A DNA stretch of 53,136 nt from Candidatus Poseidoniales archaeon. GTDB lineage: Archaea > Thermoplasmatota > Poseidoniia > Poseidoniales > Thalassarchaeaceae. The position numbers and the translations under genes are program-made. The DNA lies in contig DUDF01000193.1 of the NCBI GenBank assembly GCA_012959435.1, positions 1-53,136 of the forward strand, in the 5' to 3' direction. The notes below the pieces were generated by a model. It made no database searches and was not told where the DNA came from. It saw only the letters and a program-made list of their open reading frames with translations. The number at the start of each line of letters is the position of its first letter. The first letter of the stretch is position 1. Of the stretch, positions 44,401 to 51,262 are shown piece by piece.

Positions 44401-44713
44401 GCGAAACACCTAGTCCATCTCCCGAGTAATCCGCAATTTCGTTGTTGTAAGTAGTTGAAGGGCTTTCACCAACACGACTTTGGTCTCGAATGATTATTGC
44501 ATATCCTGCAACTAATTCATTTCCAGGGTATTCTTTGGTGATGACTTCGCGTGCGTCAAGTTCGGGTGAATCAAGATTGTATGCCTCCACATCAATTGGT
44601 GTGAGTGCCCACATCAATCCAGGAATCATTAGGAGGGAAATTACGAAAATTGAAATATGGAACATTTTTCGTTGAGGAACTAGAATTTCTGCGATTTTTG
44701 AGAAGTCCCGCAT
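41465..44713 (-). CDS. RND/MMPL superfamily exporter
   Basis: A 1082-residue membrane exporter of the MMPL/HAE3 kind. Each half begins with one helix, a large extracytoplasmic domain (residues ~35-365 and ~600-850) and then five helices. Proton-relay motifs are in place: LGIDDSLHVLHRYKEER (first half) and LSLGVGIDYVIHVIERFREER (second half). Sterol-sensing-like GIDD/GIDY signatures fit the family. The substrate cannot be read; archaeal members are thought to export lipids or hydrophobic molecules. GGTGG precedes the ATG. DUF971 follows with a one-base gap. Confidence 0.88.
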   Translation of the reverse strand: MRDFSKIAEILVPQRKMFHISIFVISLLMIPGLMWALTPIDVEAYNLDSPELDAREVITKEYPGNELVAGYAIIIRDQSRVGESPSTTYNNEIADYSGDGLGVSQPKGGILNLSVLQEIDEKADAARADPISEFYRPIISDVTLTQFNGVLTLTDQIRTFMAGESLLTQPSMSPYGELLPPRTNWTDCGDLECLTFDDEGITQAHIDLAAQRLVNGSSGVFLRWLSLDRGFHAADDGTLGPVGGALAANGIWQNASWESGRWSASSTWLLIQFDRGAAEDAGWTFEWAEARAESGYEWNGLRLVTTPPKRDKEFCQASVESGEGPCAWEWAIISLEDSMREADDLSLTIAVAEGINIEVNKELKESITLLAAMGLIVIILLWGSLRRWSDVGIVSAGLTLSLVWMFGLIGWVGEASQAIGHPLIERSQFSNLLPILILALGIDDSLHVLHRYKEERKNGFDSLTSASTSLTRVGRAILLTSLTTIAAFSANFVSDIPALRSFGLEAALGVGSAFVLTGLWAPLVRLDIDLWLERKGKLPDEDKDKIHLLPSHWLAGVAKTSAIFGPIVILAALLLSAYSAPLMLGLEGDFKVEDFLDEESDFATVVYLVNERFYSEGEPAEILIEGDVIDPRVYLAITETRANMNIHSESDPDRFTISANGNVDMSAYDRFVTLAILSMANNITPFINAGWDPTDSKGGVGCNRSNFGLPLTDDEECLRFLVGFISVHGIPETNSTPAIPPSLMALYIIPDRPLDPANPMLALDGSTPRYERMLMRFGLRQPEQFPIVEKALEELYRDMSAFENLSSTELKERSDLNSAFSNEEYPVSWAIATGEPVARYVAASSLQNEMQATLTLGVFFCIVTLWWGFRPPKEGIKERLSHNFESGFPWAFLSIIYAPAAVALTAWALTGLIASPTVAIIFAVISFYGTLVWGEGPLGLSLLTTAPILLVVIWLYGLIATLGYGLNMVTVAIATLSLGVGIDYVIHVIERFREEREKQKTVLVCIGAVGSASGIALVGSAASDILGFLVISFSPMGFFSLFGTFSAAMIFFSLIASLIIACGMLGIISYRSVISEARKSGG

Positions 44714-44944
44714 CTATACCACCTAATCACTTGGTGTGGCTGTTTGCTATTCAATTAATTCGTTCAAGACTTCAATCAATTATCAGCGTTTACTCGATAA
44801 TGTGTATTATTTTACTAATCACACCAGTGGTAAATCAGAGATTGAGCGATATCTTCCACAAAATTGAAGAATTAGAATTGAATTAGATGATATTGGTAGC
44901 ATGTTGAATCCGACGCGCTTAATTAGGGGCGGCAAGTCGGCGAG

Positions 44945-44959
44945 TCCCCCATAGGGGGA
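44945..44959 (+). promoter_or_regulatory. Hairpin at predicted 5' end of the L21e mRNA
   Basis: TCCCCC-ATA-GGGGGA: perfect 6-bp stem, 15 bases before the L21e ATG. CTTAATTA at 44918-44925 is ~25 bases upstream, so transcription may start at the hairpin. The ribosome site GGAG (44963-44966) lies just beyond it and stays free. The rest of the 261-base gap 44714-44974 shows only A/T-rich promoter-like sequence for the divergent exporter. Confidence 0.45.
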
Positions 44960-44974
44960 AATGGAGACGTTACA

Positions 44975-45265
44975 ATGCGCAGAACACATGGTATCCGTCA
45001 AGGAACTCGATCAATTGCTAGCCGCAGTAAGAGCGATCGAGGCCGCCTGTTCATTAGGCGAGTCATGCATCCATACGAAGAAGGCGACAAAGTCGCAATA
45101 GTCATTGATGGTGGCAATCAAAAAGGAATGCCACATCGCAGATTCCAAGGTCAAACAGGAACAATTACAGGGAAGCAGGGACGTGCTTACGTCTTGGCAA
45201 TTAAGGACGGAAACATGGCAAAAACCATCGTGGCCCGATCTGAACACTTGCGTCCTTTGGAGTGA
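44975..45265 (+). CDS. rpl21e: Ribosomal protein L21e
   Basis: Archaeal/eukaryotic large-subunit protein (96 residues). The start MRRTHGIRQGTRSIASR, the strand MHPYEEGDKVAIVIDGGNQKGMPHRRFQGQTG and the end HLRPLE are diagnostic. First gene of the conserved archaeal operon L21e–rpoF–DUF655–ksgA. GGAG is nine bases upstream. Confidence 0.96.
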   Translation: MRRTHGIRQGTRSIASRSKSDRGRLFIRRVMHPYEEGDKVAIVIDGGNQKGMPHRRFQGQTGTITGKQGRAYVLAIKDGNMAKTIVARSEHLRPLE

Positions 45266-45275
45266 GGTGAATAAC

Positions 45276-45638
45276 ATGGGTGAGAAGACATACATTGATT
45301 ATGCAACAGTTAGGGATGCACTTGAGAATGCTCAAGAGCGTCGTGGAGAATTATCCTACGAACAGAACATGGCACTTAACCACGCTATTTGGGCTGCAGG
45401 GGATGCACGCAATGGAATCATCACTGAGACTAAAGTTTTCAATTCAATGCTTAACGCACTTCTTGAAGTTGATAAGTTGGCTGCAGCACCTGATATTGCT
45501 GCCAAGATTGCTGAAATTATTCCAGTGAACCCAGAAGATGTCAAGGCAATTCTGGCTTCAAGGCGTGTGGTAATGGATGATGATGAAGTTGAGCATATTG
45601 TGACTCTAGTTCGTCAACATGTTGGATATGAAGGTTGA
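45276..45638 (+). CDS. rpoF: RNA polymerase subunit Rpo4 (RpoF)
   Basis: 120-residue partner of Rpo7 in the polymerase stalk. Helical HRDC-like fold: YIDYATVRDALENAQERRGELSYEQNMALNHA at the start, then a C-terminal helical bundle with IIPVNPEDVKAILASRRVVMDDDEVEHIV, as in archaeal RpoF. The ATG at 45276 has GAGGTGA eight bases upstream and is 10 bases after the L21e stop; the longer frame upstream overlaps L21e and is not coding. Confidence 0.93.
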   Translation: MGEKTYIDYATVRDALENAQERRGELSYEQNMALNHAIWAAGDARNGIITETKVFNSMLNALLEVDKLAAAPDIAAKIAEIIPVNPEDVKAILASRRVVMDDDEVEHIVTLVRQHVGYEG

Positions 45639-45639
45639 A

Positions 45640-45656
45640 GGCCGCTCAAAGCGGTC
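45640..45656 (+). other. Hairpin after rpoF stop
   Basis: GGCCGCT-CAA-AGCGGTC forms a 7-bp stem (one G·T pair), starting two bases after the rpoF stop and ending 38 bases before the DUF655 ATG. No T-run follows. It may protect or attenuate the operon transcript. Confidence 0.4.
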
Positions 45657-45694
45657 CCTTAAGTGACAGAGCATGCTTCGCGGGGTTGAGTGAA

Positions 45695-46285
45695 ATGCAC
45701 GGCGGAGGGTCCAGAGATAGTCGCGGCGGTGATGAACCGGTGTGGGCACATGAGACACATTGCCGAGTTCTTTCCCAAGAAGGAAGTGGCGCAGGTGGCG
45801 GGATAATTCATTGTATTACCGAACAACATTTGCATCTTATCAAAGTTAGAGCAAACCCTGGTTGTGGAATTCTTGCACCTGGTCAGAAGTTAGAACTTCC
45901 AACTGAGGAGGAAAGCGGAAAAATCGCCTTAGTTTTGGGCAAAGGCAGGTATCGCGAATTACCAAATCAAGCCCAAGCGGCGATTATTGATGTGATGAAG
46001 AAGATACTTTCTGAAAATCCAAAATCATGTATGGAATTTTATAATCGTGCAGGGCCGGTCTCTCTCAAGTTCCATGCTTTCCAATTACTACCAGGTATCG
46101 GGCAAAAGAAAGCAACACAGATGATGAAAAGTAGAGTTAGTGCCGGATGGATGACATTTGAAGAGGTTGATGAAGCCTGCACAATAGATTCACTACAACT
46201 CATTGTTGAGAGGTTGGTTGAGGAATTACAAGACCCTAAGGTGGTTCCTAGCCTTCTCCAAAATGTTGTTCGTGTAGCGGAATAG
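45695..46285 (+). CDS. DUF655 RNA-binding-like protein
   Basis: A 196-residue member of DUF655, a conserved archaeal protein between rpoF and ksgA with a proposed nucleic-acid-binding role. The N-terminal OB-like strand (HCRVLSQEGSGAGGGIIHCITEQHLHLIKVRA) is followed by KIALVLGKGRYRELPNQAQ and a helix-hairpin-helix (FQLLPGIGQKKATQMMKSR). The ATG at 45695 is preferred; a TTG at 45635 overlaps the rpoF stop and would read through the hairpin. It ends seven bases before ksgA. Function remains undefined in the literature I know. Confidence 0.88.
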   Translation: MHGGGSRDSRGGDEPVWAHETHCRVLSQEGSGAGGGIIHCITEQHLHLIKVRANPGCGILAPGQKLELPTEEESGKIALVLGKGRYRELPNQAQAAIIDVMKKILSENPKSCMEFYNRAGPVSLKFHAFQLLPGIGQKKATQMMKSRVSAGWMTFEEVDEACTIDSLQLIVERLVEELQDPKVVPSLLQNVVRVAE

Positions 46286-46292
46286 TGGGACC

Positions 46293-47243
46293 ATGTCATC
46301 AGTTGAGCCAAGTGACGGGGTAGTTCGTGAGTTAGTAGATTTGTTACTTGACCGCCGATGGGCGGACAAAGAATTAGGGCAACATTTCTTGGTTGATGAG
46401 AAGGTCCTTCAAGTACCGATTCAACTATCCAAGGTTGATTCAAAATCCCATGTATTGGAGGTTGGCCCAGGGCCTGGAACACTAACTCATTTTCTTCTGT
46501 TAACTGGGGCGCGGGTGACTGCGATAGAAATTGACCATATAGCGGTTGAACATCTACATCGAGTACATGCTGAAGCAATTGAAAGCGGGCAACTAACTCT
46601 AATTGAAGGAGACGCACTGAAAGTTCAGTGGCCCAAGGATTTGACCAACGTTGTTTGCAATCCTCCTTACCAAATTTCTAGCCCCTTGATTGCCAAAATT
46701 GATAATTGGCAGGAGAATGCAAAGCGACAAGGGATAGATCAGTTGAAATCAGTCGTCTTGCTTTTGCAAGATGAATTTGCTAGCCGATTAGTAATGGAAT
46801 TCGGATTAGCGTCACGCGGCCCGCTTGGAATCAATACGGCTCTGAATTGGTTAGTCACTTTGGATATGAAAGTCCCTGCACATTGTTTTACACCACATCC
46901 TGAAGTTCAAAGCAGATTAGTATTGATGACGCCGTATGATTTGTGTACTGAAATTGGAATAGATGTCGAATCCCGGCTAGTAAAGAGAATGGTTTCCCAC
47001 GCCTTCGCTCAAAGACGTAAAAAAATGCGAAATCGTTTGAAAGGTGTTCCAAGAAAAATTGAAAGGGTCCCAAATTGGAATCGAGAGAGATGGGTTAAGG
47101 CAGTCGATCTCCTTCTCTCTGATGAAGAAAATACGGTATTAGAGGATGGTTGGGAAGATTTTAGACCTGAAGAATTAGAAGTCGAAGAGTGGCTTTTACT
47201 AGCTCAAAGGTTAGAGTATTTTAACCAACAATTCAACGAATGA
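46293..47243 (+). CDS. ksgA: 16S rRNA adenine dimethyltransferase KsgA/Dim1
   Basis: Dimethylates two adjacent adenines near the 3' end of 16S rRNA during small-subunit maturation. 316 residues: GQHFLVDEKVL near 30, SAM-binding VLEVGPGPGTLT (52-63), AIEID, the catalytic NPPYQIS (~118) and late FTPHPEVQSRLV. The C-terminal helical domain is long and acidic at its end (EDGWEDFRPEELEVEEW), somewhat longer than the usual ~280 residues. Start ATG at 46293, seven bases after DUF655. Confidence 0.95.
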   Translation: MSSVEPSDGVVRELVDLLLDRRWADKELGQHFLVDEKVLQVPIQLSKVDSKSHVLEVGPGPGTLTHFLLLTGARVTAIEIDHIAVEHLHRVHAEAIESGQLTLIEGDALKVQWPKDLTNVVCNPPYQISSPLIAKIDNWQENAKRQGIDQLKSVVLLLQDEFASRLVMEFGLASRGPLGINTALNWLVTLDMKVPAHCFTPHPEVQSRLVLMTPYDLCTEIGIDVESRLVKRMVSHAFAQRRKKMRNRLKGVPRKIERVPNWNRERWVKAVDLLLSDEENTVLEDGWEDFRPEELEVEEWLLLAQRLEYFNQQFNE

Positions 47244-47322
47244 GTAGTTCCGTATTTTTCTTGACAAAACGGGGGGTTCAAAACGGACCCGCGGCTCCGG
47301 TGTCATCGGGGGGGAATGCCGT

Positions 47323-48411
47323 ATGGCAAAGAAGGACACTTATCTAGCACTCTTGAGACGTGGGGTTGACGAAGTTACCGCTCAGACTTTAGCTGACGCT
47401 GGACTGACTATTGGTAAACTCAAAGAAATCACAGAAGCACAATTAATAGGTAATTATGGTCTAAAAGAAAAGATTGCTGCATCAGTAATTGAAGTAATCA
47501 AATCAGGGCCTTCAGGTGCTGGTTCTGAAAAATATCTCTCTAAGGTATTGTCGGCCCCCAAAAAGTTAGACCGCATTGACAAACAACGACTTCGTAGGCA
47601 ACAGAAGGATTACTTGTCTGAAATCATTGAGCAGAAGGAGCGAATCAGAGAGGCAAAGGTTGAGGCTTTTCGCAGCAAGAAATTGGTGATGATTCGTCTG
47701 GGCAAAAGCATTGAACTAATTTGCAAGTTGGAAAATAACTTGGATGAAGAGGGGAAAAATGAGATGCGCTCTAAGATTAATGACCAACTAGAGACTAGGG
47801 GATTAGAAGCAGCCAGGGATCATGAACTCCTTGGATTGACTGGTACTCCTCAAGATATTGCTGACTTCCGCCGAAAGGTGGTTCCTATTCTATGTCTATA
47901 TGCTTGCCCAGAATGTGGTGAAGAAATAGATCCTGTAAGTGGTAATCTCAATCAAGAAGACCCAGAGGGATGGAGTTACATCTGTTGGGATTGTGAAACA
48001 GAATTCAGCGCTAACATGGTTGACAGAGTGGAATCATTCCTCAATAATGGTAAGGGGATTTCAATTGATGAAAACAAAGGCCCTCGCCTACCAATTGCAG
48101 TCAGGCCAAAGATTTCCAAGGTAGATTCAGTGGATGAATTATTGAGAGCAGACTTGAAACGAACAGGGGCTGACGCCGAGATGCTTGAGGCTGCTGTATC
48201 AGAAAGCAAATTGAGTGGTGGCTTGATGGACATCAATGATTGGATTGACCAGACGCTAGCGGCAAAGGGCTACATTCAAGCTCAAGAAGACCGAGAGGAT
48301 TTCATCGTCGCAACGGGTGCCGGTGCAACTAAATTCAACAAATGGATGAAAAAGGCTGGGCTTGTGTTCAACAAGCAGACCGGACGTTGGACTCGTTGGT
48401 CTGACCGCTGA
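47323..48411 (+). CDS. Helix-hairpin-helix and zinc-ribbon protein of unknown function
   Basis: A 362-residue protein I do not recognise. Residues ~8-60 resemble the helix-hairpin-helix N-terminal domain of RadA/Rad51 (LLRRGVDEVTAQTLADAGLTIGKL). Residues ~80-130 form a basic coiled coil (RLRRQQKDYLSEIIEQKERIREAK). A zinc ribbon follows with C195-x2-C198 and C221-x2-C224. The C-terminal ~60 residues contain ATKFNKWMKKAGLVFNKQTGRWTRW, a winged-helix-like end. The pattern suggests DNA or RNA binding. Upstream 79 bases are C/G-rich with no gene. Next to ksgA but separate in spacing. Confidence 0.7.
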   Translation: MAKKDTYLALLRRGVDEVTAQTLADAGLTIGKLKEITEAQLIGNYGLKEKIAASVIEVIKSGPSGAGSEKYLSKVLSAPKKLDRIDKQRLRRQQKDYLSEIIEQKERIREAKVEAFRSKKLVMIRLGKSIELICKLENNLDEEGKNEMRSKINDQLETRGLEAARDHELLGLTGTPQDIADFRRKVVPILCLYACPECGEEIDPVSGNLNQEDPEGWSYICWDCETEFSANMVDRVESFLNNGKGISIDENKGPRLPIAVRPKISKVDSVDELLRADLKRTGADAEMLEAAVSESKLSGGLMDINDWIDQTLAAKGYIQAQEDREDFIVATGAGATKFNKWMKKAGLVFNKQTGRWTRWSDR

Positions 48412-48450
48412 AGCCGTTGAGTTTCCACTATTCTCAAGGCGGAGAACTCT

Positions 48451-48750
48451 TTGGCCAAGGATATGGCATTGCTTCGCTTCTTCCGTAATGGGGTCATTCT
48501 TGGCAGTGCAGAGGTTGAGGGAGGTGTTCCAATTCTTGAAATTGCAGAACAGGCAGGAATTGAAATCCCTAGTGGGTGCACCTCTGGAAATTGTGGTACT
48601 TGCCTTGTGAAATTAATCAAAGGAAAAGTGCCAATCCCTGAACCTCCACCCCCTGGCCTTGATGATTATTTGATTGAGGAGGGGCATGTTCTGGCATGTT
48701 GTTGTATTGCAGATTCTGCATGTGATATTGAAACAAATCCCCCACTATGA
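48451..48750 (+). CDS. Plant-type [2Fe-2S] ferredoxin
   Basis: 99 residues. The cluster ligands follow the plant-type pattern Cys43-x4-Cys48-x2-Cys51 (SGCTSGNCGTC), with the fourth in LACCC (83-85). Carries electrons to reductases or oxygenases; partner unknown. The TTG at 48451 is well spaced from GGCGGAG, giving MAKDMALL; the ATG at 48463 is the alternative and removes four residues. In a plus-strand run with the micro-protein that follows. Confidence 0.88.
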   Translation: MAKDMALLRFFRNGVILGSAEVEGGVPILEIAEQAGIEIPSGCTSGNCGTCLVKLIKGKVPIPEPPPPGLDDYLIEEGHVLACCCIADSACDIETNPPL

Positions 48751-48759
48751 GTTGATAAT

Positions 48760-48930
48760 ATGGATAATTTGTTGGTTACTTTCATCGGTTTTGATGTTCT
48801 GATACTATTTCTAATCTATCGTTTCATGGGGAAAAAACTCAATTCTAAACTTGAATTGGTTGAGGAGTATCAGAGAAAGAGATGGGCTCAAGACGAAGAG
48901 AAATTAAAGACAGCATTCGAAGAAGAATAA
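48760..48930 (+). CDS. Micro membrane protein
   Basis: A 56-residue open frame starting nine bases after the ferredoxin stop: one N-terminal hydrophobic helix (LLVTFIGFDVLILFLIYRFM), then a charged helical tail rich in Lys/Glu/Arg (EEYQRKRWAQDEEKLKTAFEEE). Its regular composition and position support a real gene. Possibly a membrane anchor for the ferredoxin or part of CorA's neighbourhood; not known. Confidence 0.6.
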   Translation: MDNLLVTFIGFDVLILFLIYRFMGKKLNSKLELVEEYQRKRWAQDEEKLKTAFEEE

Positions 48931-48939
48931 CCAGTGTGA

Positions 48940-49947
48940 TTAATTGCGTTCTCCGCCGATGTATCCTTTGAAGTATAACCACATTAGTAATCCACCACCG
49001 ATACCAGCCATCAAAGCTAGGATGGCCGTTAAATCAACAGGTCCGGTTCCAGCCCCAAATGATTGAACATTCATTCCAAAAATACTTGCCACCGCGGTAA
49101 TTGGTAGCATGATGGTGGCAATAATCGTCAACAATCTCATGACTTCGGCAGTTTCAGCTTGTGACTCAGCCAACCGCATTGAAGTTTGAGAAATATAGGT
49201 ATCACGAGTTGATGCAGCACCAGAACTGTAATTCTCAATGCGGGTCACAATCGAGTGAGTTAAATCTGCTAAATCACGATAGTAAAGGTCGGTTTCTTCA
49301 GTTACGAAGCCATCAGTAGAGTGCAACATTCCTTGAATAACGTCGTCAAGAGGAGTTGTTGATTTTGCAATTTCACGTAGTTCACCCTTTATCTCGTGCA
49401 AATCTTCGAGAAGATGGGGATACTTTTGTCGTGGGTCAAACACTTGGTCCTCTAACTCATCAAGTCTATCGGAATGGCGACTTAACACCTTCATCCAATC
49501 ATCAGCAACTGAGTCAAGAAGTTGGTACAGTAAATACTCTGTTTTCATCATTCCATCCGTCATGAAATTCTTTGAGCTTATTCGCTTCCTAAACTCTGCA
49601 ATACCTGGCATATGGGCGTGACGTATAGTGATTAACCATCCCTCATGTAGGAATGAACGGAGATATTCAGTGTCAAGTTCACGGTCTGCATCTCTTGCTT
49701 TGAAGGTAGTGAACTTGTGATTTTCATATACGAAGTTTCTGCTTGCTGGCTCTTCAAAACAGTCATCAACGGCTAGGTGGTGGAAGCCCATTTTTTGTTG
49801 TAAGAAATTTCTAGTTGGTTCTTCATCAGGCTGGAAAATATCTATCCATCCTCCAGAGTTTTCTGACATAATATTAGGGAGGTCAGCAAGTGTTGAATCT
49901 TCCATATCTGCACCAGCTTTGCCGGTGTGAACGCGAACCCGAGTCAT
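48940..49947 (-). CDS. corA: CorA-type magnesium/cobalt transporter
   Basis: 335 residues: a large cytoplasmic N-terminal domain, a long stalk helix, and two C-terminal membrane helices with the selectivity motif Gly-Met-Asn at 291-293 (SIFGMNVQ), diagnostic of CorA. The second helix reads GGGLLMWLYFKGYIGG. Forms homopentameric channels for Mg2+. The ATG follows GAGGGAG. Convergent with the small membrane protein gene. Confidence 0.92.
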   Translation of the reverse strand: MTRVRVHTGKAGADMEDSTLADLPNIMSENSGGWIDIFQPDEEPTRNFLQQKMGFHHLAVDDCFEEPASRNFVYENHKFTTFKARDADRELDTEYLRSFLHEGWLITIRHAHMPGIAEFRKRISSKNFMTDGMMKTEYLLYQLLDSVADDWMKVLSRHSDRLDELEDQVFDPRQKYPHLLEDLHEIKGELREIAKSTTPLDDVIQGMLHSTDGFVTEETDLYYRDLADLTHSIVTRIENYSSGAASTRDTYISQTSMRLAESQAETAEVMRLLTIIATIMLPITAVASIFGMNVQSFGAGTGPVDLTAILALMAGIGGGLLMWLYFKGYIGGERN

Positions 49948-50071
49948 GCATCTCCCTCAATCTTGGGGCTGGGGGTTCTTTCTTAACTGCGACGGCTAAG
50001 AAATATCACCTGTAAACCCATTTTTAATGCCGGAATCAACAATTCCTGCTTACTTTAGGAGTGTGATGCAA

Positions 50072-50371
50072 TTATTCATTGATAGAAGATGTCCATCGAT
50101 TTACATCAGGAACTCCCGTGACTTCAATAAAAGCGGCTGAAATCTTCCTTTTCTTCTGTAACGCGTTACGCAGGTCAATCAAGTCAAGAAGGCAACAAGG
50201 GCAGTGTGCACGGGCTGGAGTAACTTGAATTCGGACTGAACCATCATCAGCCGCTTGCATTGCTTTTAGCGCACCACTTTCAGCAATTGTTCCTGTGCCG
50301 TGTGGTTCTTGCCAAGATGAGAGAACATCGAGTAATTGTCGCTGCGCCGCCTTCTGTGCTCGACTACTCAT
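50072..50371 (-). CDS. DUF59/MIP18-like Fe-S assembly protein, divergent
   Basis: A 99-residue protein. The core RIQVTPARAHCPCCLLDLIDLRNALQKKRKISAAFIEVTGVPDVNRW looks like the DUF59/MIP18 fold, in which a loop Cys supports Fe-S cluster transfer; here the cluster is HCPCC with three cysteines. The N-terminal half is a Gln/Ala-rich helix. The ATG at 50371 gives MSSRAQKAAQ. It follows the histone-fold gene by 41 bases on the same strand. The family call is by eye and weak. Confidence 0.5.
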   Translation of the reverse strand: MSSRAQKAAQRQLLDVLSSWQEPHGTGTIAESGALKAMQAADDGSVRIQVTPARAHCPCCLLDLIDLRNALQKKRKISAAFIEVTGVPDVNRWTSSINE

Positions 50372-50412
50372 CAACCTACGCCTGAGGGTGGTTGGTTTTC
50401 CCTGTTGCGCCT

Positions 50413-51210
50413 TCAGACTTCAATACTGAGGATATGCTCAATAGTGATTGAGCGGGAGTTACTGGCTTTTGCTCGCTCTTCAGCTAACTTGAGAGTACGG
50501 TGCAAGAATCCCATTTTTGCTAATTCGTTCAGTTTTTCTAACTGGGGTGCAAATTCGGCTGGGTTTCCACCAGTGAGAGATTTTTTCATTTCATGCTGAA
50601 TAGTTCCCGCTTCATCGTAGTACAGTTCAAGCAACTCTTCCAAGGCGTCATTTTCAACTTTCATACCTGAAAAACTCTTAGCCATTTGACGAAGCATTGC
50701 AGGAGTGATGACTCCAGTTCCCCCGCCAACTAGAGATTCTAAAGGATCTGAAGTCGTCATTATTGGTTTAGATTCCGATTCTTGAGATTCATCTGGTATA
50801 CTAACTCCAAGATTGGAAAGCGCTTCTTCAAGGTGTCGCGGCTTGATAGTTCCCATCGAATTGTTAGTGCAGACTGTTTCACAGGCTCGTAAAACATCTC
50901 TGAGGTAGAATTCCAACTCTTCGCAAGCAGCGGTGACTGCAGCCGCACTGACTGAATCAACAGCATCAATGCGTTCAATCATCAATCCTCGTGTGCGGCT
51001 AAAGCCAAGTCTTGTTCGCTGCGGGTCATCTAGGGTCTTTCTTGTAGAATCTTGGGCTAGAGTTTCTTGTTCCATACGTGGAACAACATCATTGAGTTTG
51101 GCAACTAGCAAAGTAACCAATTCCTGTTTCACAGCGCCTGAAATCCGTAAGTCAGTATATGCTGAAGCAAGTGCCGCAACATGAGAAGGCGACCACGGTT
51201 TGGCGCACAT
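50413..51210 (-). CDS. Protein with three histone-fold-like domains
   Basis: A 265-residue protein. Residues 75-135 align over their full length with an archaeal histone: helix 1 GLMIERIDA, loop SVS, long helix 2 AACEELEFYLRDVLRACETV, then MGTIKPRHLEEALSNLG like the RKTIKAEDIELA of HMfB. Residues 8-70 give a second match (LRISGAVKQELVTLLVAKLN.. STRKTLDDPQRTRLG). Residues ~168-265 fit a third fold (MKVENDALEELLELYYDE.. SRSITIEHILSIEV) whose long helix is interrupted by ~35 residues. Archaeal histones are ~65 residues; doublets are known, triplets with an insertion are not to me. ATG at 51210; an ATG at 51297 overlaps the M24 gene and would add 29 residues with a C-x2-C. Role: likely DNA packaging or a TAF-like regulator. 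Confidence 0.6.
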   Translation of the reverse strand: MCAKPWSPSHVAALASAYTDLRISGAVKQELVTLLVAKLNDVVPRMEQETLAQDSTRKTLDDPQRTRLGFSRTRGLMIERIDAVDSVSAAAVTAACEELEFYLRDVLRACETVCTNNSMGTIKPRHLEEALSNLGVSIPDESQESESKPIMTTSDPLESLVGGGTGVITPAMLRQMAKSFSGMKVENDALEELLELYYDEAGTIQHEMKKSLTGGNPAEFAPQLEKLNELAKMGFLHRTLKLAEERAKASNSRSITIEHILSIEV

Positions 51211-51262
51211 GATACACGGCGTAACTTGGCCCTCAATGAACCCTACGGCGTGAAGGATAATT

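Noticed and set aside
45105-45275. Longer rpoF start upstream
   Set aside because: It overlaps L21e in another frame; the ATG at 45276 has GAGGTGA and gives the family-length protein.
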